A stretch of 47,568 nt of DNA, taken from contig CAMYIJ010000014.1 of assembly GCA_947258375.1 (NCBI GenBank), forward strand, positions 1 through 47,568. Reading direction: 5' to 3'. This DNA is from an uncultured Acidimicrobiaceae bacterium (GTDB taxonomy: Bacteria > Actinomycetota > Acidimicrobiia > Spongiisociales > UBA5794). Positions 19,001 to 25,207 of the stretch are shown piece after piece. Under the pieces are notes generated by a model. That model was not told where the DNA came from and ran no database searches. It saw only the letters and a program-made list of their open reading frames with translations. Positions within the stretch are counted from its first letter, which is position 1. Every line of letters starts with the position of its first letter. The position numbers and the translations under genes are program-made.

Positions 19001-22000
19001 TGCGGAGTAGAGCAGGGCATTGACCGGGAGATCGGGGTCGGTGGCCAGGACGGGGAGACTCACTACAGCATTCTCAGCGTCGAGTTGGTCACCAATGGGG
19101 GTGATGGTTGGTGCCTGGTTGGTTTCGGCGACGGTGATGTCAAAAGACACAGTGTCGGAGAGGCTGGGAACTCCGTTGTCGGCCACCCGCAGTACGACGG
19201 TGCTCGTGCTGGATCCGTCGGCCTCAGTGGTCGGCCACGAGTAGTTGCCGGCGCCGTCCACAGAACCCGGGCCCGAAACCCGCGTCCACGTCAAGGTGTC
19301 CGCCGGCACATCCGGGTCGCTCGCAGTGGCCGTCAACGAGACGGTGGCGCCCTCATTCGGGAGCTGATCAACAATCGGATCGGCCGTCGGCGACTCGTTC
19401 AGATCGTTGAGGGTGATGGGCAGAGCCTCTTGGAATGTGAAGTTGCCCACTCCCGAGTCGGTGGTCTCGACGCGGATAGAAAGGGAAGTCCCCAGAGTCT
19501 CGAAGTTCAGGGGGGCGGCGGTGCGTACCTCGTCTCCGACAATGGCGAACATGCCGTTATCGGCGCCGCCAGGTCCCGCCACCATCGCGTAGGTGTGAGT
19601 GTCGGCGAGATCCGGATCGGTTGTGGTGAGGGTGCCAACTGTCGTCGCGGTCGGGACATTCTCGTCAACTGCCGATGGGGCCAGTGAGATGTCGGTGGGA
19701 GCACCGTTCACGCCGGTCGTGATGTCGATGCCGCTGGCGGTTTCGATCGTGTCGTAGGCAAACCACATATCGTCATCTGCCGCCGAATTGACGACGAACA
19801 TCACGGCCAACGAACGACCGGGCGGCACCGCGTGCGAAAGCGAACCGAAGCTGGCGGTCTTCAGCACCCAGCTCGGCTGGCCACCGCTCCATGGCGTTTC
19901 GGATACCTGCATCTGGCTGATCACGGTGCAGTTCGTGCCGTCCGGGTCGCATTCGAGCAATCCAATATCGACAACCCCACCCTTGGTGGCGTCGAAGCCC
20001 TTCATCGCGCTCCAGAAGTCGATCGAAGCCGGACCATCCAGGATGATTGGACCGGCCGCCGCTACCCAGATTTGGTATTTGGTGGGATCGACCTCGTCGA
20101 AGCCGCTTCCGCCCTTTTTGACGACGAGCCCGGGAGAACTGTCTCTGCCCGGGTCGTAGTTGGGCAGCGCCGGCAGGGTCGGCACTACCAGTGTCAAGGA
20201 CGCTGCGGGAACACCATCACCCTTCAGGTAGTAGCCGTGGGAGTCGGCTACCTCGTTGACGGTGACGGTGATCGTCTCGGAGTCCGCGAGGTTGGGAACG
20301 CCGTTGTCGGTCACGACTACGTCAAATGCGTACACACCCGGGCCCTGAGCCTCGGTCGGCGTCCAGGAAAACGCTCCGCCTGCCGTGATGGTGGCCCCGG
20401 TGGGTTCTCCCGTCAGCGAGAACGTCAGAGCCTGGGCAGGCAGGTCGGCGTCCGAGGCGGTTGCGATGAACGAGATCATGGTTCCTTCGTCGCCGACCCG
20501 GTTGCCGACCGGATCCAGAACCGGAGGATCATTTCCGAGCAGCGGCGTCGGGGTGGCAATGGCGTCGTACGAGCCGCCGTTGTCGATGGGGCGGGGGTTC
20601 GAGCCGGCCCCGGAAGACTTGTCGATCTGCCAGAGGCTCTCGACGCCCCCGGTGGCGGTCGTGCCCCAGAGTTGACCACTCGTGTCGAACGCCAGGCCCT
20701 GAATGTCGTCTTCAGAACCACCCATCGTGGCGGTGGTGCCGGTTGCTTTATCGATCGTGGCGAGCCGGTAGTTGCTGCTCATGTCGTTGTGCATGGCATA
20801 GAGCTGGCCGTCCGTTGGGTCGAACGCGATGTCCGAAACGTCGATCCTCGTTGCCTGTTTCTGGATCCGGACATAGTCGGCGCCACCAAACGCGCTCGGC
20901 ACATGGCTTCCATCCAGCGAGATGCGGAAGAGCAGCGGTTCAGTGCCCGGAGGCCTGCGCTGCACTCCATAGAGGTCGCCGGTGCTGGTGTCGAAGGCGA
21001 CGCCAACCACATTGTCGAAGGTGATCGCGCCCTGGCTGCCGTTGCCGGTGCCGAAAGCGCTGGCCGTTGGGGTGAATACGCCTGTGACTTTGTCGACGGT
21101 GCCGAGCTGCCCGCCGTCGGAGGCGTAGAGGACGCCCAACCCGGGTTGAAGATCGGCTCCACGGATGTTCACTGTGCCGGTGCCGGTGCCAACATCGACC
21201 TCGTTGGTTGCCGGAGCTGAGTCGTTCGGGTCGACAATGGTCAGTAGATCGTCGCCCCCGGCTGCGCCGCCGGTGCTGGCGATCAGGTACATCGCCTCAC
21301 GGTCGGCCACCGTCCAGACGAACCCGATTCCGTCGGTGCCGGTCGGCGATCCGTCGTCGGTCACCGTCACCGTCACCGAGTGGGGCGATCCGGTCGATGC
21401 GGAGAAGTCGAGGATTCCTGAGATCTCACCTGTAGCCGGGTCGATGCCCAGCCCGGGCGGCAGGCCCGTCGCAGACCACAGCAACTCGTTGGCGGGGACG
21501 TCGGTGTCCGCGGTACCAATGAAGAGGGAAACCGCTTCGCCCTCGACGTCGGATTGAGCGCCGGGGTCCGTGAGGACCGGAGGCGCGTTGATCTCAGCGA
21601 CGGTGATCTGGAAGCTCGCCGTGTCGGCCATGTTCGGTATCCCGTCGTCGGTGACCCGCAGAACCACGGTGTACGTGCCGGGGCCATCGGCTTCGGCTGT
21701 GGTCCAGGTGTAGTTGCCGGAGGCGTCCACTGCGCCGGGCCCGGAGTCCTTGGTCCAGAGGAGGCCGTCGCCGGGAACGTCTGGATCGGTTGCGGTGGCC
21801 GTCAGGCTCACCAGGTCGCCCTCGTCGGGGTATTGGTCGACGATCAGGTCCGGTACGGGGGGCTCATTGAGGTTGCTGAGCGTGATAGGGAGGGCCTCTT
21901 CGTAGGTGAGACTGCCCACCCCCGAATCGGTGCTCTCGACGCGTATTGACAGGGAGCCGCCAAGCGTCTCGAAGTTCAAGGCCGCTGCAGTACGGACCTC

Positions 22001-22804
22001 ATCGCCGACAATCACGAACCTGCCATTGTCGGTATCACCGATTCCCGCGGCGAGGGCATAGGTGTGGGTGTCGGTCAGGTCCGGATCTGTGGTTGTCAAG
22101 GTACCAACCACGGTGCCAAGCGGGACGTTCTCGTCAATCGCGGCCGGAGCCAACGCAATTTCCGTCGGAGCGGAATTTGCAACTACGAGGTCGGTGTCGA
22201 TAAGGACGTTGTCGACATAGAAGCGTTCCGGATCACACCACTCATCCACGATGAATCGCACTTCCGTTGTCGCCGAGATGTCGGCCAGAGGAATCGAGTG
22301 GCTGGCGGAGATCGGTGCCGGATCGGTTCCCCCGGAGACCGGGTATGTCGCCAACAGCGACCAACCTGAGCTTGCGTTGGGACGGGATTGCACACGCACC
22401 CGGCAACTCCACCAATTGAATCGCAAATAGTCGTAGCTGAGTGTGGCGAATCCGGCTCCCGCCAGATCGACTCGGCGCGTTGCCGCCCGATCCTTGACGG
22501 AGCCGTCGCCCGTGAGTTGGAGGCAGTTGTCGGTCTCACAATATGAGGGGTCGTTGACGACTTGAACCACGCCCGCGGTGGGATCTCCGCCGTCGAACTC
22601 CTCCACCCATGGTGTTGCCGACCAGTCGATAGTTCCGTCGCTGCCGTCATAGTCGAGCTGGGCAAAGTCGTCGCCGTAGGTTCCCGGACCCGAGAGCGCC
22701 GGGTTGGCGGTCACCACGACGCCGGAGGCGACGATCGCAATCGCGGCCATCACTCGGCCCAGCTTGCCGGGCATCGACGGGGGCAGCCCGGCGTCGTGCA
22801 TCAC
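16055..22804 (-). CDS. Giant Ig/cadherin-like repeat surface protein with C-terminal transmembrane segment and cold-shock-like domain
   Basis: This protein has 2249 residues from a GTG (ATG at 22801 is next). A signal peptide (about 14-38) is followed by a jelly-roll-like region, a cadherin-like domain (AIDENVPLGTVVGTL) and Ig-like domains. A propeller-like segment comes at about 505-760 (VVGVAFDTSTGDLYGVQR), then a second lectin-like region at about 860-1025, another cadherin-like domain, and a tandem array of about 95-residue putative-Ig (He_PIG-type) repeats. Residues 2142-2164 form a hydrophobic helix followed by RRGDR. The tail 2172-2241 matches a cold-shock domain: FTGVIGFYD, FGLVTPDD (RNP1-like), EIFIHA (RNP2-like), LEAGTRVRYRL. 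Positive residues after the helix suggest that this tail is cytoplasmic. A weak hydrophobic stretch before the helix leaves topology open. The repeats suggest adhesion or glycan binding. Confidence 0.85.
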   Translation of the reverse strand: MMHDAGLPPSMPGKLGRVMAAIAIVASGVVVTANPALSGPGTYGDDFAQLDYDGSDGTIDWSATPWVEEFDGGDPTAGVVQVVNDPSYCETDNCLQLTGDGSVKDRAATRRVDLAGAGFATLSYDYLRFNWWSCRVRVQSRPNASSGWSLLATYPVSGGTDPAPISASHSIPLADISATTEVRFIVDEWCDPERFYVDNVLIDTDLVVANSAPTEIALAPAAIDENVPLGTVVGTLTTTDPDLTDTHTYALAAGIGDTDNGRFVIVGDEVRTAAALNFETLGGSLSIRVESTDSGVGSLTYEEALPITLSNLNEPPVPDLIVDQYPDEGDLVSLTATATDPDVPGDGLLWTKDSGPGAVDASGNYTWTTAEADGPGTYTVVLRVTDDGIPNMADTASFQITVAEINAPPVLTDPGAQSDVEGEAVSLFIGTADTDVPANELLWSATGLPPGLGIDPATGEISGILDFSASTGSPHSVTVTVTDDGSPTGTDGIGFVWTVADREAMYLIASTGGAAGGDDLLTIVDPNDSAPATNEVDVGTGTGTVNIRGADLQPGLGVLYASDGGQLGTVDKVTGVFTPTASAFGTGNGSQGAITFDNVVGVAFDTSTGDLYGVQRRPPGTEPLLFRISLDGSHVPSAFGGADYVRIQKQATRIDVSDIAFDPTDGQLYAMHNDMSSNYRLATIDKATGTTATMGGSEDDIQGLAFDTSGQLWGTTATGGVESLWQIDKSSGAGSNPRPIDNGGSYDAIATPTPLLGNDPPVLDPVGNRVGDEGTMISFIATASDADLPAQALTFSLTGEPTGATITAGGAFSWTPTEAQGPGVYAFDVVVTDNGVPNLADSETITVTVNEVADSHGYYLKGDGVPAASLTLVVPTLPALPNYDPGRDSSPGLVVKKGGSGFDEVDPTKYQIWVAAAGPIILDGPASIDFWSAMKGFDATKGGVVDIGLLECDPDGTNCTVISQMQVSETPWSGGQPSWVLKTASFGSLSHAVPPGRSLAVMFVVNSAADDDMWFAYDTIETASGIDITTGVNGAPTDISLAPSAVDENVPTATTVGTLTTTDPDLADTHTYAMVAGPGGADNGMFAIVGDEVRTAAPLNFETLGTSLSIRVETTDSGVGNFTFQEALPITLNDLNESPTADPIVDQLPNEGATVSLTATASDPDVPADTLTWTRVSGPGSVDGAGNYSWPTTEADGSSTSTVVLRVADNGVPSLSDTVSFDITVAETNQAPTITPIGDQLDAENAVVSLPVLATDPDLPVNALLYSATGLPAGISISPSSGLISGTIDFSAAAGSPYSVEVSVTDNGSPNRDAVATFSWTVTNTNRSPVFDNDLLDRVDGEGAAISLSAGATDPDLDTLLYTAVGLPPGLSIDPGSGLISGTIGFGAAAGSPYAFEVTVTDNGLPVLDAVDTFAWTVVNTNRNPAFDADLPDRTDSEGGVISLSAAATDPDLDTLLYTATGLPPGLSVDPSSGLISGTIDYTAAASSPYAIAITVTDNGTPNLNATDTFAWTVTNTNRNPIFDTDLPDRVDAEASVVSLAAGATDPDFETLLYSATGLPPGLTIDPGSGLISGTISFTAAAGSPYAITITVADNGVPNLDATDTFTWTVTETNRNPVFDSDLADRTDAEGAVVVMSAAATDPDLDTLAYSATGLPPGFTINPVTGLIAGTMSFTAASGSPYAVAVTVTDSGTPNLAAVDMFTWTVSNLNRGPVFDTDLLDRAAGEATAVSLPSAATDPDLDTLTYSAIGLPPGLSIDPGSGLISGTISFAAAVGSPYGVAITVTDNGVPNLSAVDSFTWTVINSNRAPIFDSDMGDRTDREDTVISLSAAATDPDANTVSYSATGLPPGLSVNRTTGLIAGTIDFSAAAGSPYAVVVTATDNGTPSLSAVDTFSWTVTNTNRPPALHPMADIVGAEQTPISFTATGTDPDLDELVFTLAGAPPGAVIEAGSGVFTWTPTEAQGPGTYSMTVVVTDTGSPPLTHSQIVRVTAAEANRPPSLAPIVDRQDGEGSAVDLTVAGTDPDLPANTLTYRAVGLPLGVVIDPISGVISGTVDAEAAAGSPYTVEITVSDVGSPELNAVHTFTWTVANVDAPAGSRKKTVVDALVGFEVEAIAEPDARPIRRGLVLMGATASASAAALRWPLGILLVLLMGFVTIGRIGLYPILRRGDRFTGVIGFYDAELEFGLVTPDDDSREIFIHANAFSQRQRQNLEAGTRVRYRLFIDDNRPCGWAATIIDRPGTKGRTSP
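16535..19115 (-). repeat. Coding tandem repeats of about 285 bp (He_PIG-type Ig-like units)
   Basis: About nine consecutive units of 94-96 codons inside the giant gene share GLPPGLSIDPGSGLISGTI, GSPYA...VTVTDNG and DTFTWTVTNTNR. Seven units are nearly regular; the penultimate one is a different Ig-like type ending in AQGPGTYSMTVVVTD. The DNA is repetitive enough to be prone to recombination or assembly collapse. Confidence 0.85.
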
Positions 22805-22877
22805 TTCGGGCTCGCGGCGTTGCGCCCCTCCGGCGGAACCGGGGGTCCAGACTCCGGGCGCGGCGGCTTGTCCCTCA

Positions 22878-24311
22878 TCAGCTGATCCGGGCCTCGTCCA
22901 CGGCAGCCGGACGATCCTTGGCGGTCGTCGCGGTACCGATCACCGCAACTCTGGTATCCGGGTCTGCTGCCGGCAGCGTGAGTGTGAATCGCGACCAGCC
23001 GTCAACCCTGTCGTAGCTGATGGTGCCGCCCATCCCGCCCGTGAGAATCTTTACGACGGCGAGGCCGAGACCGACCGAGCCCTTCGTGAGCGGATCACTT
23101 CCCTCGTGCACGTACCGGGTGAAGAGTCGGGTCGCGACCATCTCGGGCACGCCGGGGCCGTCGTCGGCGACTGTGATCGCCACGTTGGCACCGATCCGCT
23201 CGGAGGTGACTCGGACGTTCTGTCCGCCCCAGCGCTGCGCATTCGACAGCAGATTGCGTAGGATCTGGCGGGTCCGCAGCTGGTCGGCCCACACCTGCTC
23301 ATGAGCGCAGTCGATCTCCACGGTGAGGCCCATCCGCCCGAACGGCTTCACAACCGTGGCGGCCTCTTCGGCGATGTCTATCGCTACACAGTTGTATGCG
23401 ATGGTCTCCGCTTCGGATCGAGCCGACGTGAGGAGATCCTCAACCATCCGATTGAGTTCAGCCGACTCTCCGTTGATCACGGTGATCAGAGAGAGGGCTT
23501 CTGCCGGATCGATGATGCCGTTCTCTACCAGGAATTCCGAGAAGCCGTAGATGCTGGTGAGCGGCGTTCGCAGCTCGTGCGAGACGTTTGCGATGAACTC
23601 GTCCTTGGCTTCGAGGACCTTCTTCTCGGCACGCAATCGAGCATCTATCTCAACATGGGCCCTGCCCAGTTGGCGTCGGGCTATCCGCCAATAGGCGAAG
23701 ACGGCCGCGGCCGGCGCCAGAAGCGCGACCAGGAATCCGGCGATGGTACCGAGTTGCCGGGCGAGACTCCGGGCATTTGTGAGAACGGCTGCGGAGTCGT
23801 CGCGAGCGACGGCGATCGAGTCGCGCAGCGCCTTGTAGGACTCCAACGTGTCTGACGCAAGGAGAACTCCTGCCTCCGTCGTGTCGCCCCGCTCCAATGC
23901 CGCGATGACACCGCGGGCCATGCTGAGCGCACGTGTTTCGTCGCTGGGGTCGATTCCGAGGGTGTCGACCTGACGCTCTAGTTCAGTGATGACCCGGCGC
24001 GCCTCACCCAGGGCGTCTCCTGCGGTCGCCGCGTCCGCCACCCCGAGATCGACGTCTTCGGCCAGAAGCACGGCCTGACTCAACGTTCGGAGGCTCAGCT
24101 GGGTGGTAACGAGCGCCGATTCTGCTTCGGCGAATCGAGTCGAGTCATCGAGGAATCGGCTTGCGGCGAACGCATTGGCGTTGAGCAAAGCTGCCAGCAG
24201 AAGAGCAACGATGCCACTCACGGCAGCGCCGATCACCGGCTTGCTGAACCGGGTGCCGTTTCTTGCTGAATTGAGGGACCGCCGCATGGACCGCTGTGCC
24301 TTTGGGTTCAC
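22878..24311 (-). CDS. Membrane sensor histidine kinase
   Basis: This 477-residue kinase starts at GTG 24311 (ATG at 24287 is an alternative; neither has a strong ribosome site). Two membrane helices (about 26-45 and 189-210) enclose a roughly 140-residue helical extracytoplasmic sensor with no recognised ligand motif. The cytoplasmic part has HisKA with phospho-accepting His245 (ANVSHELRTP) and a HATPase with the N box NLLSNAQRWGG, G1 DDGPGVPE and G2 GSVGLGLAV. It lies 73 bp upstream of the giant surface-protein gene and probably heads the same transcript. The stand-alone receiver at the end of that transcript is the likely phosphate acceptor. Confidence 0.9.
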   Translation of the reverse strand: MNPKAQRSMRRSLNSARNGTRFSKPVIGAAVSGIVALLLAALLNANAFAASRFLDDSTRFAEAESALVTTQLSLRTLSQAVLLAEDVDLGVADAATAGDALGEARRVITELERQVDTLGIDPSDETRALSMARGVIAALERGDTTEAGVLLASDTLESYKALRDSIAVARDDSAAVLTNARSLARQLGTIAGFLVALLAPAAAVFAYWRIARRQLGRAHVEIDARLRAEKKVLEAKDEFIANVSHELRTPLTSIYGFSEFLVENGIIDPAEALSLITVINGESAELNRMVEDLLTSARSEAETIAYNCVAIDIAEEAATVVKPFGRMGLTVEIDCAHEQVWADQLRTRQILRNLLSNAQRWGGQNVRVTSERIGANVAITVADDGPGVPEMVATRLFTRYVHEGSDPLTKGSVGLGLAVVKILTGGMGGTISYDRVDGWSRFTLTLPAADPDTRVAVIGTATTAKDRPAAVDEARIS

Positions 24312-24392
24312 CCCACTTAGTCGGCAAAAAGCCCGTAATAATAAAGTTCGCCGGCCGCGTGCGTTGTGCCCAGAACGCGTTCGTACCCCTTT

Positions 24393-24452
24393 ATTGCGTT
24401 CGTTGTGCTTAAACCGGCCCTATAGCGCCCTTTCAGGCACAACGAACGCAAT
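24393..24452. repeat. Palindromic dispersed element, copy 2
   Basis: Sixteen-base arms ATTGCGTTCGTTGTGC (24393-24408) and the exact reverse complement (24437-24452) surround a 28-base centre. It matches the element at 13815-13868 across arms and centre. It sits three bases beyond the stop of the HTH gene and upstream of the kinase gene, so a terminator role is possible here too. A partial related string (GCGTTGTGC, then CGCGTTCG) lies just to its left. Confidence 0.8.
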
Positions 24453-24455
24453 CTT

Positions 24456-24818
24456 CTAGCTCGCCCGGATGGTGTTCAGGTAGTTGTAGATGGTGATGCG
24501 GCTCACGCCCATGGCGTCGGCAATGTCTTCGATTGCCTTGCGCAGGAGGAATGCGCCCTTTTCGTCGAGGAGACGCACTGCTATCTGTTTCTCGACCCGG
24601 TCGAGATCGCTGAGGTTGGCGCCCAGTTCACGCTCGACGGCGGCAACGAGCCGGTCGAGAGCGCTGTGCATCGGGGGAATGCGGAACCCGGCGATCGTCT
24701 CGCCCTCCCATTCGAGGGCCACATCTCCGTTTGTCATCTTCTCGGGGGCGATGATCTCACCGCCGACCAGCTCGGCGACGGGAGCCAACGCGATCAGCAA
24801 GGGATGGTCGGGGTTCAT
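24456..24818 (-). CDS. DauR/YheO-type helix-turn-helix regulator
   Basis: This 120-residue protein has a C-terminal segment, about 90-118, reading FLLRKAIEDIADAMGVSR then ITIYNYLN. This is the HTH_22 signature of YheO/DauR transcription factors. The usual N-terminal PAS-like YheO domain is missing; in its place is a short region of about 60 residues (ALEWEGETIAGFRIPP). The gene follows a thiamine-binding-family gene (TGATG overlap) and both diverge from the XdhD-like gene. By position it is the best candidate for a local regulator of the catabolic module; its target site is not shown by sequence. Confidence 0.75.
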   Translation of the reverse strand: MNPDHPLLIALAPVAELVGGEIIAPEKMTNGDVALEWEGETIAGFRIPPMHSALDRLVAAVERELGANLSDLDRVEKQIAVRLLDEKGAFLLRKAIEDIADAMGVSRITIYNYLNTIRAS

Positions 24819-25060
24819 CAGTCAGCCACCGCTGTTAGTTGAACGGACACCCGGGTGGCTCCGGCTGCCAGTGAGTCGGCGAGGACGGCGTCGAGCGCCT
24901 CGAGCACCGCGGCCACCTCGCCCTCGATGGAGGTTCCAAACGGCCCGACATCGGGGGCGAGTCCGGCTTGCTCGGCGGCCGCGATGGCGGCGGATACATG
25001 CGGTCCGAGATGGCCCTCTTCGAACGGTTCAACGATGAATTCTGCTCGGCATCGCGCCAT
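24818..25060 (-). CDS. Thiamine-binding-family (MTH1187/YkoF-like) protein
   Basis: This 80-residue protein starts at an ATG behind GGGAG. The pattern RCRAEFIVEPFEEGHLGPHV, then FGTSIEGEV and RVSVQLTA, fits the small ferredoxin-like PF01910 family. Some members bind thiamine; others have no known ligand. Its stop overlaps the start of the HTH protein, so the two are co-translated. A small-molecule sensing role alongside the HTH protein is a reasonable inference, not shown. A longer reading frame upstream runs antisense through the XdhD-like gene and was not used. Confidence 0.75.
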   Translation of the reverse strand: MARCRAEFIVEPFEEGHLGPHVSAAIAAAEQAGLAPDVGPFGTSIEGEVAAVLEALDAVLADSLAAGATRVSVQLTAVAD

Positions 25061-25105
25061 GCACTTCTCCCGGCGATCGTGCGATCGTCGTTCTCGTAAG
25101 AGACG

Positions 25106-25159
25106 ATCATACGACAGCCGACATCGTTCTTGACAAAAAGTAAAGTTGGCCACCATCAT
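25106..25159. promoter_or_regulatory. Divergent promoter region with shared TTGAC-N5-GTAAA repeat
   Basis: On the plus strand TTGACA (25130-25135), an 18-base spacer and CATCAT (25154-25159) precede the XdhD-like gene. On the minus strand TTGTCA (25136-25131), a 19-base spacer and TATGAT (25111-25106) precede the thiamine-binding/HTH pair. The repeat TTGAC-N5-GTAAA (25130-25144) overlaps both -35 elements, so one bound protein could control both directions. Confidence 0.55.
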
Positions 25160-25207
25160 TGAATTGTGGCGCTCATGCCACACGAGCTGCTCAACAGGGA
25201 GGCCTGC

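Noticed and set aside
16535..19115. CRISPR-like regular repeats
   Set aside because: Units are 285 bp, coding in one frame, and match Ig-like protein repeats.
19832..21220. Plus-strand open frame of over 460 codons within the giant gene
   Set aside because: It is a GC-rich shadow of the coding repeats and domains on the other strand; its product is Arg/Gly-rich without any recognisable domain.
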